NCBI GenBank assembly: GCA_018398765.1
Contig: JAHBMJ010000276.1
Span: 1-50,759, forward strand
DNA from: Chromera velia
Lineage: Eukaryota; Sar; Chromeraceae
Direction: 5' to 3'
DNA length: 50,759 nt
Below the pieces are notes generated by a model, which saw only the letters and a list, made by a program, of their open reading frames with translations, was not told the DNA's origin and did no database searches. The position numbers were made by a program, and so were the translations under genes. Shown piece by piece: positions 35,913 through 46,307 of the stretch. Every line of letters begins with the position of its first letter. Position 1 is the first letter of the stretch.

Positions 35913-37127
35913 ATGATGGTAGGTGCCTTCCGCTGGTTCTCCTCTCTTGCTTCTCCCTCCGCAGCGCCAGCTGCGCAAATCTCCTTTTCGCGTCATTCTC
36001 ACAATCCCGTGTTCCCGCCCTTGTGTGCAGTCAGCAGATCCTCCAGAAGATGATCGGAGCGCGGGCCCGTCACAACGCCTCCCTGCAGAATCAGAGAGTG
36101 CCTCCCATGCGCAGGCACGAGTCGTCCTTGCCGGGCGACAGGTGGTGCACACTGAAGGCCCTCCCTCGGCTCCTTCCGCGGGGATGCCAAAAGGTAGCAC
36201 GGCGTCAGTCTCCAAGAACGCCACGGACGAGACGGAAGTGACAGTGACTGCCGAGGAAAAGGGAAGGGAGGCTGTACCAACACAGAGACATTCTAGACGC
36301 TGGTGGGTTTCTGTGTGTGGGTCAGTGACATGGTTTCCTTGCCCTTGCATGAGTGGGCAGAAATCCGACCAAAAGAAAATGTACCTGTTTGTTCTCTCAC
36401 TTTCTTCCCAGCCTGCCTGCTGCCTGCCTGCCTAACTGCCTGAATGACAAACTGACTGCCTGTGAGCTCTTCAGTCTCTAACGGAATCGAATTGAATGAA
36501 AGTCCGCATGATGAAATGAATGAAACTCGATCTGCATGGAACGACGATTGATTGCAGGAGGGCCCTGGACCCCGACGGAGAAGACGAAGAGGACTCAGAT
36601 GCCCCGCAGGCCTCTGGTGCAGCTAAGCACGGAGACCCGAGGGGAAAGGGGGGAATGTACTCATCCATGCACCACAGCCAGCAGTCCAGCTGTTTCCAGT
36701 GCTGGGCTCGAAGTATGAACCAAATACAGACGTGTGTCCTGCAATAGAGAGCAGAACTTTTCCACCCACCACCTTCTCTCCTTTGTGTTGTAATTGGTAT
36801 TCTGGAGATGTCACGTGGTTGAATGATGGTGAAATGGAACATCCGTCGTGATGCTGTGAAATAATTGGTCGGCGATCAGGGTTGTGCGCCGTTTTTCAAG
36901 TTCTTCCTTCTTTTTCTTTTCGTGTTCTGCCTTCTCTTCTCTTCTCTTCTGCTGTTCGTCCGCAGCTGCTTCATTCTTTTTCTCTGCCCCCCCAATTTCT
37001 TGCTTGCCCCCAACATGCTTCATTGGCAGGGCGCGTGCGAGATGGAGGAATGGGAAAGATTGAGCGAGGAGGATTTGTGTGGGCAAAGAAAAAGAAATCC
37101 ACCAGATGTGCACGCACGTGCGCGTGA
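35913..37127 (+). CDS. Hypothetical protein, four exons, about 198 residues
   Basis: Proposed exons are 35913-35918, 35965-36302, 36558-36712 and 37030-37127, with phases that chain and a 597-nt total. The first exon holds only two Met codons before a GTAGGT donor; if the adjacent intron is instead retained, the same ATG would start a short Ser/Ala-rich leader that soon hits a stop. The product is polar: a Pro/Ser/Ala-rich linker, an acidic patch (DGEDEEDSD), a CxxC motif in SSCFQCWARR and a Lys-rich end (VWAKKKK). An alternative frame in the last exon (EEWERLSEEDLCGQ) also looks coding, so the 3' part may be wrong. No family recognised. Confidence 0.4.
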
Positions 37128-38012
37128 GGGAGGGGCTCTGGGAGGGTCTCTGGAACGAATGGAAGGAAGGAAGCAAGTGTGATGCCGTAGACAATGACCT
37201 GTAAGTCCCCCTCTTCCTGTGATCTCGTTCTGTGCTTCCTCTCTCTGGGGCTCTACCCCTGTCTCTCTCTGAGTTTGTGGTTGTTGGTTGTCTAACTTAA
37301 CCTTTGTCCCCTTTCTTGTTGGAGTGGCTTCCACGGCGACTTAATTGAGTGAAGCTCTCCGACCTGAGAGGGAGTGGAAAGGGAGGAATGGATTCAAGAA
37401 GGGCGGGGCAAAGAGATGCCGCCAGCCTGTACGTATATGTGGGGAGGGAGTAGATGAACAGTTCCGCCATCCGCCATTCCGCTCGCCGAGTCAGGGTGTG
37501 AAGGGAATTGCCTGAAGCGTCGATCTACACCGAGATGCCTGTCCTCCTCTGCAGGGCGTTGTTTACAGAACCTCAAGTGATGCTAAAGCCCGACACGACA
37601 CAAACAAAGCTGCATCCGTCTGGTGGCACAAATGAAAATGTCATGCATGCACAGAGTGTAGAGAGAATCTGATTTAAGGGATGCGACAGACAAGTAAACG
37701 GTGAAGGAGAGAAAGAGATACTGCGGCCCATGTGGTCCCTCTTTGCTCTCAGCAGACTGACGACATTTCATGCATTTGGTGTCGGTCTCTTCTTGTAGCT
37801 TCTTGGAAGGTGCATTGGGGAAGCAATTAAGTGCAACTACAGATCGGGTGGTTGGTAGAACAAAACAAGAGAGATCGGGTCAGCTGCATGCAGGGGCTGA
37901 GCGAGAAGACCCACCCCTGCTACTCTGTGCCTGTATGCCTTCGATTGGAATGTTTGCAAACATTTTTCTTTTGGTGCCTGCTGCTCAGACAATGGATCTG
38001 GATTTCTGTTTT

Positions 38013-38048
<36 letters not shown>

Positions 38049-38640
38049 TCCTTCTTTCTTTCCTTCTTTCTTTCCTGCCTGTCTGCCTGCCTGTCTTCTT
38101 TCCTATCCTCCCCTCTTAGCTTGTCTGCATTCCTTTCTCCCTGATTTTTCTTCTTTGTCCTCGAGTCTTCTTTTCTCCAAAAACAACACGGAACGAAACA
38201 GCAGGGGAACTTAAGTGAAAAGTATTGACGTCGTTGTCTGACTCAGTCGAGCCGTTTCGTTTTGAGCATGCATCTTCAGTAAACTTTCACTTCTCGATCG
38301 ACGTCCATTCGAGTGTTAAATTAAGCAGCACTTCTTGCCTCGATCATGCGTGTCGAGTCCAGTTGAGTCTTCTCCGAGTCATGCAAAGCCTTTCAGTCTC
38401 GCTTTTAGGTCACTTAAATCGTGTATCATTTTCGATATTTATGACGCTTCTACGGGCTGAGCCTAGGGCTGAGCCCGGCTGAGTGGTAGTACACCTAGCT
38501 ACATGCACCCAGCTGTCTTACGGCTCTTGCCAGCTGTACAAGTTGCACACAGTACAACTTACTATAGGCCAGAGGTAGTAGTAGGCGGCTTGGTGGCACT
38601 GTAGGCCCTCAATTAGGCTCTGAGCCTGGCCTTTTACAGT
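37128..38640. other. Intergenic region with a CTTT tract
   Basis: No gene is supported. A (CTTT)n/(CTTC)n tract lies at about 38008-38082 followed by (CCTG)n. The remainder is of mixed composition. A possible donor (GTAAGT at 37202) could belong to a longer version of the upstream plus-strand gene. Confidence 0.6.
38008..38082. repeat. (CTTT)n tract
   Basis: A tetranucleotide pyrimidine run in intergenic DNA. Confidence 0.95.
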
Positions 38641-38661
38641 TATTTACAGTGTATGTACACA

Positions 38662-38851
38662 GTTATAACCTATAGGGGTAATTTTCAAAAAAAAAAAAAA
38701 GTTCATTTTCATTTTTTTTTTTTTATGTAAGAAATGTGTGGTTCCCTAGTGTTTTTGCATCCCCACCATAGTTGTAAAAAAAAAAAATTGGTCCGGAAAG
38801 CGTTTTTTTCTGTTTGTTTTTTATTTGGAAATTACCCCTATAGGTTATAAC
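38662..38851. mobile_element. MITE-like inverted-repeat element, family 1 copy a (190 bp)
   Basis: The ends are 25-bp inverted repeats (23 of 25 match) with the core CTATAGGGGTAATTTTC on the left and its complement on the right. The inside is A- and T-run rich and encodes nothing. The same core ends the element at 43895-44226. A non-autonomous DNA transposon is the simplest reading; the target-site duplication is not clear. Confidence 0.75.
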
Positions 38852-39102
38852 AAAAAAATCTAGAAATAAAACATAATAAAAGAACTGTAAGCATCATTGT
38901 ACTCACTTACTTACTTATTTAATTGTGGTTAAGCCTCAGGTCTCTGAAACTAGAGACAAATGGCAACCCATGCATGCAGTTGTAAACAAAAGGAGCAAAC
39001 CGCCGCAGCTTAGCCTGCTTCCGCATAAATATGAACAACTACGACCCTCCGTAGCCTAGGCTGAAGCTAAAGGCTGAACAACCATACAAGACGTGCGTGC
39101 AC

Positions 39103-40380
39103 TCATTTCAGATAAGCTTCGATCAGTGCACTTGCCTTCTTTGGCTCCCGGTCCACAATGAATGAAACGAGCTCTCTTACATATGTCTCTTCTTCCCCGA
39201 TACCTCTTCCCCCAGCTGCAGCAGTCCATCTTGCTCTGCAGACCCTTTCACCGATTCCTGTTCTCTCTTTCACTCTCTCTGCCAGCAAGTGAAGTTTGGA
39301 TCTAAGCTGCTCTATTTGTACGTATGCAGACAATCGATGCACCGCATCATCGATCACCTTTTTACCTTCGACTGCAGGATAGTGAATACAGTGTTCTTTG
39401 CAGGATCCACCATGTCTCTTTCCCCCACCAGTATATGCTCGAAGGAGAGAGGTGAAAAGAGAACTACCAGACAAGAGAGAGCAAGGCAGAGTACGCAATT
39501 GAACTGTATAACCCTACCCTCTTCTAACCCTCCCCCCTAAAAGCAACATGGCCAGACGCTGGTATGATCGGTTCTCTATCTGAAAATTACTCAGTCGGGA
39601 GTTGCATGGATAGATGCCACATGAACGGGTGAGCCTATGCTTGCCGACGGGTCTTGAAGTCAACCATTCCAATAACCATTCTGAGGCTTCCCTTTCCCTC
39701 ACTTTCTGCCTGAGTGTCCATTTATTCGTTCCACTTCTCCCTCTCTGGCTTTCTTTTCTCAAAAGATCTGGTACGATTGTCTGAAGCATGCTACTGGCTG
39801 AATTGGCCCATACCGGGGTCAGCGATCTGTACCATGCATCCCAGACTGCCCGAGGAACCTCCTTTTCCGTTCTCTTTATGCTTTCTATGAAACTTCCCAA
39901 CCGACAAGAAAGGATCTCTCTCATGGGACGCACACCAACCGAAACCAAAGTTGGCACCTTAAAAGAGTTATAGGGCAAACGGAATGTTCAGCGTACAAAT
40001 CGAAGCTACAATGCATCAAGTGCAACGATATCTCTCTGACTTACCGGCAAGGCTTCCAGCAAGTACGTTGCTACGGTGACCGGCTCCTAGAGCGCCTGCA
40101 GTAAACGAACTTTACATCGAGGGGGCAAAGGACCTAAGGATGAACAAATGCCCATCACTGCCCCCAAACAGTGTTCAGCACTTTCAAGTCGGTCCCTGAC
40201 TGACTTTCTTGGGTCCCCTCCCTCAAACACACGACACCCAAGGTATTTATAGCTCTCTACACGTTCAACTGTCTTCTCTTCAAAAATCACTCCCCCTTCT
40301 ATTTCCCTTCCTGAGCCTGAGAGTGCAAAAACTTTTGTTTTCTTTAAATTCACTTTCAACCCATGTTCAACTCGGGGGGC
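39103..40380 (-). pseudogene. Decayed LINE retrotransposon fragment (C-terminal part of the reverse transcriptase ORF)
   Basis: Three minus-strand frames (40087-40380, 39514-39978, 39103-39498) together carry the end of a LINE ORF. They show the post-catalytic RT motifs GLKVNLKKTKVFAL and ESYKYLGC, then a middle part with a Trp-rich helix (RAVWDAWYRSL), and a C-terminal helix region (IEQLRSKLHLLAERVKERTG) that aligns with the end of the plus-strand copy at 40690-42653. Motifs A-C are missing, so it is truncated at the 5' end. Stops and frameshifts separate the frames. It cannot be active. Confidence 0.8.
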
Positions 40381-40689
40381 ATTGACTTAAAGTTTGTTCC
40401 TAGCGTCTGGCCTATACGTCTTTCGTCTCTTCCTTCTGTGTTGGTTACTGCTCTTTCTGCTAGCTCTCTCTCTCATGTGACCTCATACTTGACGCTCCTC
40501 TGTCCGAATGCCTTCTTCGGCATTTGCTAAGCATGTTCAATTAATAATTGAAATTAAGGTTCATATATATAATCAAATGATTTACGGGAAACTTAAATGA
40601 GTCCTAGAATGAGTCCGATCAAGTCTGGGAGTCGGAGTCCCTTCTAGGCCATGCAGTGCTTTTTTTTTTTTGGCCTGAACGCTGAAATG
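40381..40689. other. Spacer between two head-to-head LINE fragments
   Basis: AT-rich DNA with a short T run near 40661-40672; no gene seen. It separates the 5'-truncated ends of the two oppositely oriented LINE fragments. Confidence 0.6.
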
Positions 40690-42653
40690 TATTGCACATT
40701 GCTCCCGTTCCCAAGGGCCCGCCGAGTCTCGACTGTAACGAATGGCACCCGATCTACATTGTGGGGCTTCTGGGTAAGATTTTTGCTTTATTAGTGGACT
40801 CAAAGATCAAGAAAGAGGTGAAAATTGACGAAAGGCAGCTCGGTTTCAGACAAGAAGTAGGAACAAAGGAGGCCTTCGCTGCTCTGCCTTCGTTAATTCT
40901 CAGCTCCAAAAAGAAGAAGAGCCCTCTGATTGCAGCGTTTGTTGATTTCAGCAAGGCGTTTGATACAGCTCCTCGGGTCAAAATGTTAGAGAGGCTCAGG
41001 GAGGAAGGAGTAAGCCAAGCCGATGTTTGGATAATTCATTCGATGTATAGTCAGGTGAAGGCTTGGGTGGATAGGGTAATAGAATGCTTTCCAGAAGGCG
41101 GAGGAGTAAAACAAGGCGAACCTCTCTCTCCTCTTCTCTTTCTTCTTTTCATCAATAATCTGCATAAGTCTGTCAGCTCCGATAATGTAAACAGGAATCA
41201 AAGCTCGGCTGGGGGTACTGATAGAGAGACTCTTGTCAGACTGTCTGACGTTTTAATTGAAAGCATCGGACACGCTGACGACCTTGTTCTGTTTGCTCAC
41301 AGTGCTTCAGACTTACAAAAACGTCTGTCTCACCTTGAGGACTATTGTAAAGAGCACGGCCTGAAGGTAAATTTAAAAAAAATAAAAGTTATGCGTCTCT
41401 CCTCCCCCCACCCCGACCTAGTGCCCCGGACCCCTTTTCTTTATTAAGGCAGACCAGTGGAAGCGGTGAGTAAATATAAGTATTTGGGCAACTGGGCTTT
41501 TGAGGTCAGAGACCTTAGCAAGACAGTCGAAGCCCGCATTGAGGTGGCAGAGAAGGCACTGGGGGCTGTGTTTGGTACTCTTTCTTCTCTGGGCTTTGTT
41601 TCTCCCTTTTCTAAAATTATTTTGTTTAAGGCCCTCTGGCTGCTAGTCGCACTGTATGGACTGGAAACAATCCCGCTGAGAAAGACAGATGTTGCCTGCC
41701 TCGATGCATTACAGTTACGTTTTGTTCAATGTTGTTTTGGTATCTCTTATCATTCCTTTGTTTCACCTTCCCTTCTCTCTCCCTCTCTCTCGAGCCATTC
41801 AGTTCTCTACTTGGTAAGTTGAGTGGGGGCTTCATCCAATGCATTAAATCGATCGACCGTGTTCTACCCTGGGCAGTGTGGAATGAGTGCTTGGCTGGCT
41901 CATGCGAACCCTTCGTTAAGACAGTAAAATGGCTGGCCGTTCCACTAGATTGCTCCCTTTTGTAGCCTCCATTGCCAAGCCTGGTGGGGGATAAGTTTAA
42001 AAGGAAGGGCAAAGGCAGAAGGAAAAGGGCGGTAAAAAAGATCGTAGAGGGTGCCTGGCTGTCCGACTGGTTAAAAGAAGAAGCTAGAAATGTTAGAGAC
42101 AGAGACGGAATTTTCCCCCACCTTGCGATTCTCTCCTCCAGTCAGAGAATCCGACCAGACAACGTTTGGCCATGCACCTTCTGTATGAAAGGAAATGACG
42201 TCTGAGAAGTGAAATGATAGAGTGCAGTGTTGAACCTCTGCCAAAGAGTCTGCTGCAGTCCTCCGTAGGCTTCCATACGCTTTTCAGGGCTCTCATAGGG
42301 GGGGATATAGATAGAACCTAACCAGAACGGCTGTGCGATAAATGTTTGTCCCCCTTGCGTATGATCAAAGATGAGATTCATGTCCTGACGGAGTGTAAAG
42401 ACACAGAAAGGGAACGGAACAGGCTAGGAACAGGCTGAAAGAACTGTACGAAATTGTGAAGCAGAAAGCGCCCATTGACACAAGAATACAGATTGCACAA
42501 CGCGTTGCAGATGCAACTGGGAGGGGCACTTCTGATAATGAGAAGAAAATGAAGGATATGGTGTTGCTGTTGTGTACAATCCTGCCTAGAAGCGGTTCCA
42601 AAGCTATAGCTGACTGTCTCAAGAAGGTCTATTCTGTCGATAAAGCAAGTTGA
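40690..42653 (+). pseudogene. Decayed LINE retrotransposon fragment with nearly complete reverse transcriptase domain
   Basis: The frame from 40692 holds, in order, NEWHPIYIVGLLGKIFALL (N-terminal RT block), AAFVDFSKAFD (motif A), GGGVKQGEPLSPLLFLLFIN (motif B), IGHADDLVLFAHS (motif C; His in place of the usual Tyr before ADD), GLKVNLKKIKVM (D) and SKYKYLGNWAFE (E). An in-frame stop at 41445 and frame shifts near 41730-41970 and 42200-42330 break it. A CxxC...HxxxxC zinc motif (CDKCLS ... IHVLTEC) is at 42333-42395 and the ORF end at 42653. This organisation is that of Jockey/I/RTE-like LINEs; no endonuclease was seen, so it is 5'-truncated and dead. Confidence 0.88.
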
Positions 42654-42938
42654 GGCGAATCAATCCGATTGGCATGCAGGCTTCCTCATCCCCCCTCCCC
42701 TGAATGTGTGCTCTGGGTTGTCCTCAAAGCCTTGCTAGTAGCTAGCGTGCACTAGATAACAAAAGAAAAAAAAAAACTAAGAAAACTTTTTTTTTTATCG
42801 ATTTTTTTTTATTTATCACTGAAATTATCGGCCCCTTAACTAGATAAAACACTCTACTCTAAGAGACTAGATCTGACTGTTGTTGAACCAGAGGTGTTAA
42901 AGACCCAGCGCTTTATATAGTAAACGCAGGGTCGGCCG

Positions 42939-43023
42939 GGTCGGCCGAAGGCCGACCTGGCAGCTAGACCCGGCTCAAACACGGTGCGCCGGGGAGCGGC
43001 CGAAGGCCGCAACCCGGCGCACC
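42939..43023. repeat. Two GC-rich perfect hairpins sharing GGCCGAAGGCC
   Basis: Hairpin 1 (42939-42957) pairs GGTCGGCC with GGCCGACC around a GAA loop. Hairpin 2 (42983-43023) has a 10-bp outer stem GGTGCGCCGG / CCGGCGCACC and an inner GCGGCC-GAA-GGCCGC stem. A short direct repeat AGACCCGGCTC flanks hairpin 2 (42966 and about 43053). The island stands out from its AT-rich surroundings. Confidence 0.8.
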
Positions 43024-43344
43024 ATACCTGGGACGTTCGGGGATAAAGAGACAGACCCGGCTCCAAAAAGTTGCATAAACTGATCGACCATCCAAGTCTA
43101 GCATGCGTGATGAAGAAAATAAGATCATCCGACAGCTTGAATCAGTTGAACACTCTCTGGAAAAGTGAAGAGGTGGAACGAGAGACTCTGAGTAGAGACA
43201 GATAAGTGTGAATGTGCATTGATGTGTGTATTCGTATGTTCATGTGTGTTCTAGTGTATTGTACTGGTGGTCGGTAGGAGCGAATGCAAAATGACATGAA
43301 AGGAATGCAATAAGTGGTTGTGTAAAAACGTGGTGATCATTCAA

Positions 43345-43815
43345 AACGTATGTGATTTCCAATTGGAAAATTAAATTCCCAATTAGAAATTCAAATTTCC
43401 AATTTGTATTTTTTTTAGGTTTAATGTGTGTGTAAAGCTAAAACCCCCCTGACACTCCAGTAAACTTGAAACGCCGCGCTGTAGGCGCGGCCAGACTTGA
43501 AACGTCTGTGCCGCAGACGCCGCAGACGCGGCCAAAATAAAATATACTTAAATTTTTTTGTGGAAGGTGCAGACAGTCTTGAAAGAACTATACCGCAGGC
43601 GCGGCCAGCATTAAAAAATCTATTTCAAGACAGACTGGAGTGTCAGGGGGGTTAAAGCTAATTGGTGTTCAGATTTGAAATATATGAGTTTTAAAATGTT
43701 TATGCATAAAAATACAGCTTTGTACACTAAGTTCTTCACACAGAAAAGAATGTTTCCAAATTGTTTCGAATTGGGAATTTGGGATTCGAAATTCCTAATG
43801 GGGCATTCCAATTGT
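43345..43815. mobile_element. Larger degenerate inverted-repeat element hosting a nested MITE
   Basis: The left part (about 43345-43400, CCAATTGGAA and CCCAATTAGAAATTC) resembles the reverse complement of the right part (about 43755-43815), imperfectly over some 50 bp. The clear MITE at 43442-43653 lies between these arms, so a younger element seems to have landed in an older one. Confidence 0.45.
43442..43653. mobile_element. MITE with perfect 20-bp TIRs and 8-bp target-site duplication (212 bp)
   Basis: The left end AACCCCCCTGACACTCCAGT (43442-43461) is exactly complementary to the right end (43634-43653). The element is flanked on both sides by AAAGCTAA (43434-43441 and 43654-43661), a perfect 8-bp duplication. 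The inside has several GCGCGGCCA-like units and encodes nothing. An 8-bp duplication is typical of hAT-type elements, which is the likely but unproven superfamily. Confidence 0.88.
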
Positions 43816-43894
43816 CCCAATTACTCGGAATTTACTCCCAAATGCGATAGGGTATGCCTTTAAAAATTGATGCAAATAATTATTCAGTATATAC

Positions 43895-44226
43895 ATCTAG
43901 GGGTAATTTTCAAAAAAAAAGAAAGTCTTCAGGGTATTTTTTTTTTTTGCTTTTCAATGATGATAAATGATGACCTCCATCAAGACGTAACAACCATATG
44001 CAACACCTTGCAACATAAAAGCAACAGTTGTATAACAGTGCAACAACATTCATTTATCATTATAACAAAGAAACAATAGTATAACCACACTTAAACAACA
44101 CTTTTTGATTCGTGCAACACATCAACAACACTGAAACAACATATTTTTTAGTTTGACATCAGAAAAAAAAACAAACAAAAAAGTGAAAATGACCTTTTTT
44201 TTTTTTTTTGAAAATTACCCCTAGAT
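43895..44226. mobile_element. MITE-like inverted-repeat element, family 1 copy b (332 bp)
   Basis: The ends ATCTAGGGGTAATTTTC and its complement bound an A/T-run-rich, non-coding interior. The shared GGGGTAATTTTC core links it to 38662-38851, though the interiors differ in length and sequence. Confidence 0.75.
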
Positions 44227-44320
44227 ATACATCAGCTCTAGAATCAGATTTACTGACAGCGTTACTGCTTTGGTGCACCTAACTTCAGGCTGAGAGTCGG
44301 ACTGCGCATGAGATTCAGTC

Positions 44321-44905
44321 TTTTTTCTTTAAATACATCTTATTCTCATTCTCATTCTTATTCTCTCTCTCTCTCTCCCCCCCCCTCCCTCCCNCCGGCC
44401 GGGCCGGCCCTCTCTCTCTCTCTCTCGTTTTATGGATCGATCGACCGAGAAGAACCAGAATGAATCTGTCATCGATTGCGGAATCCATCGGATCCTTCTA
44501 GGGATCCTTTTTGCGAGGGTCCGGGTGCACAGATGGACCTGGAAGCAGAGAGACCCTGAGCGACCCAAGGCGGCGCAAGCCGCGGACCGAAGACGGTGAA
44601 CTTCCCCGGGTGACGTGAGGTCGCCTGCCAATCTGGAAGAGCCCCAATCAAGCCCCGACTATAGGTGTCCACTCCCTTTGTCCTCTTCCACTTCCTGCGG
44701 CACCCGTATAAAATTGTCGACAATTAAGGGAAGGAGGGAACTAAAGGGGGGGAAACAGAAGGGCAGCTAGGGCCGCCCTGGTATGATCTGACAGTCTGCG
44801 ATCGAGCTTACTCATATCCGGGACACCAGCTGGAGAGAGATCTCAGGAAAATAGGTCTCCCTTTCGTTAGAGGCCCATCTGGGGTGTGTTTGATCTGTTT
44901 TTATT
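44321..44905. other. Intergenic stretch with (CT)n, a GGCC palindrome and one ambiguous base
   Basis: 44361-44426 is (CT)n interrupted by C runs and CCGGCCGGGCCGGCC, with an N at 44394. Beyond it, 44450-44720 is GC-richer without a recognisable gene. I see nothing else. Confidence 0.6.
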
Positions 44906-44920
44906 ATTTTGCGAGTAAGT

Positions 44921-45163
44921 ATGGACACATCTGAAAGGCTACAAAAGCAAAAAGAGACGGAGCGAATATTGAGAGGAGTGCTGCACGCGCCTTCAACAGC
45001 GCCTGAAGAGAAACAGACAACTAGGTTTCCAGGTGGCCAGGCAAAGCGGGAGATAAGTACACAGTCTTCAGCCATTTCCAACACAGGGAGACTGATACAA
45101 AAAGAAAGCTTTGAGGGCATAACTACATCGAACAGAAAGGAGCAAGAGGGGGCTCCCAACTGA
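44921..45163 (+). CDS. Possible small hypothetical protein (81 residues)
   Basis: A plus-strand frame starts MDTSERLQKQKETERI at 44921 (an in-frame ATG at 44909 would add four residues) and ends at a TGA. Its polar, Lys/Glu/Thr/Ser-rich composition is more protein-like than the overlapping minus-strand frame, which is hydrophobic and Cys/Phe-rich. No motif, homologue or partner was recognised. It could also be chance or transposon-derived. Confidence 0.25.
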   Translation: MDTSERLQKQKETERILRGVLHAPSTAPEEKQTTRFPGGQAKREISTQSSAISNTGRLIQKESFEGITTSNRKEQEGAPN

Positions 45164-45334
45164 TGAAGGCACAAATCCAACAAGAAGACAGCTCTCACAC
45201 TTGTAACACAATTTCTCACGTATGAACGAAAGTGACCAAAGAAAACAGAATAAAAAACTAGTCTGAGCATGTCAGCTGATACGGAAAGTCTGAGGTCCTT
45301 TTCAGAACAAGTGCTTACCGAAAGGCAGAAGAGT

Positions 45335-46025
45335 CACCCAAGAACCAACCCAGGCAAAGGAACGAATGCCAATCGAGGTCTCCAGGGTCCGACAGCTTCC
45401 TTCGACTCCGCGAAGTGCGGGCTGAAAAGCCCATGCAGAAACTTTTGGATTTTTTCAAAATGAGATTCAGGCAGGCAGGGGGGGACGGAGATAGGCCGCT
45501 GGTCAGAATGTGACCGTCACCTTGCCAAACTCCTGCGACACTCGCTGCCTTTCGCTGGCAGCCCACCACTGCACTCTCCCGCCCACAACGCTGAGCAGGC
45601 AGTGGACCAACAACTGCTGCTGATCCGTCTGTGCTCCCCCTTCCTCATCCACTCCGGCGGCAGAAAGGGAAGGAAGCAAAAAGGGGGGGGGGGCTGGTAG
45701 CACAAGACGCTGTGCTCACTGTGTGGCCAGACGTGGCTAGCAGACACACACACGAACTCGGGGGAGCAGCCGCTTCCAGTGCCGACAGTCGGCTTGTGCC
45801 TGAACAGCGCCTCACTCACCCTCCCTTGAGGAACAGTCCTTCCGTCTCCACAATTAAGAGAACGAATACAAAAGACGGTTCACATCTATCTCCATGGTGG
45901 AAAGAAGGGCATAGTGGACTCTTTCGTGCAAGGCGAGGCGGTCCCATCCTCCCTCCATCAACCTCCAAGACCAGGCAGGGCACTGGCTGCCTCGAATCCA
46001 TGTCTTCCCTTCCCTCCCCTCCTAC
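45335..46025 (-). CDS. Probable 3' exons of the second NYN gene, structure unresolved
   Basis: Three minus-strand segments look like exons. One lies near 45820-46025 and ends at a GTGAGT donor. One, about 45515-45640, encodes QQLLVHCLLSVVGGRVQWW...QEFGK and ends at an AAG-GTGACG donor. One, about 45340-45435, starts after TTTTCAG and reads PALRGVEGSCRTLETSIG. The last two join in phase 0. The LLxxVGGRV...FGK pattern is loosely like the start of an OST-HTH domain. They could extend the gene at 46308-49779 past its apparent stop, or belong to a separate small gene. Confidence 0.35.
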
Positions 46026-46307
46026 GAAGAAGGAAGACATTTGGGAGGGAGGGATTCTTCCCTCTCTGTCTGTCTGTCTGTCTGCATTTTCGCTCGAAGA
46101 GGCAGACAGGGAAGCTAGCATCAACAAAAATTGAATTGGGGTGCTGGTTTTCCTGCAGCTTCCGTCTGTTGGCGCTTCCCATGCTCGACCCCACAGATCC
46201 ATCCATCTCCTCAAATATCTCTACAGACGACTTTTCCCCTCCAACGTCCTGTTTTTCTTTCCCTCACCTACCTAACTTCTCTTTCGTTCCTTCCAATTCT
46301 GCTCCCT

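Larger units (their letters stand above)
42660..44320. other. AT-rich transposon-dense intergenic island
   Basis: No protein gene is supported. The stretch holds A and T runs at 42759-42800, GC-rich hairpins at 42939-43023, a nested pair of inverted-repeat elements at 43345-43815 and a second family-1 MITE at 43895-44226. Confidence 0.7.

Noticed and set aside
38478-38510. A-box-like GGCTGAGTGGTAGTACA suggesting a tRNA gene
   Set aside because: No B box or T arm follows at the right distance and no acceptor stem forms.
44530-44630. Stretch with GAAGACGGTGAAC reminiscent of large-subunit rRNA
   Set aside because: The likeness covers about a dozen bases and the flanks do not continue as rRNA.
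44812-45270. Minus-strand 152-codon frame
   Set aside because: Cys/Phe/Ser-rich and hydrophobic, opposite a more protein-like plus-strand frame; likely an antisense shadow.
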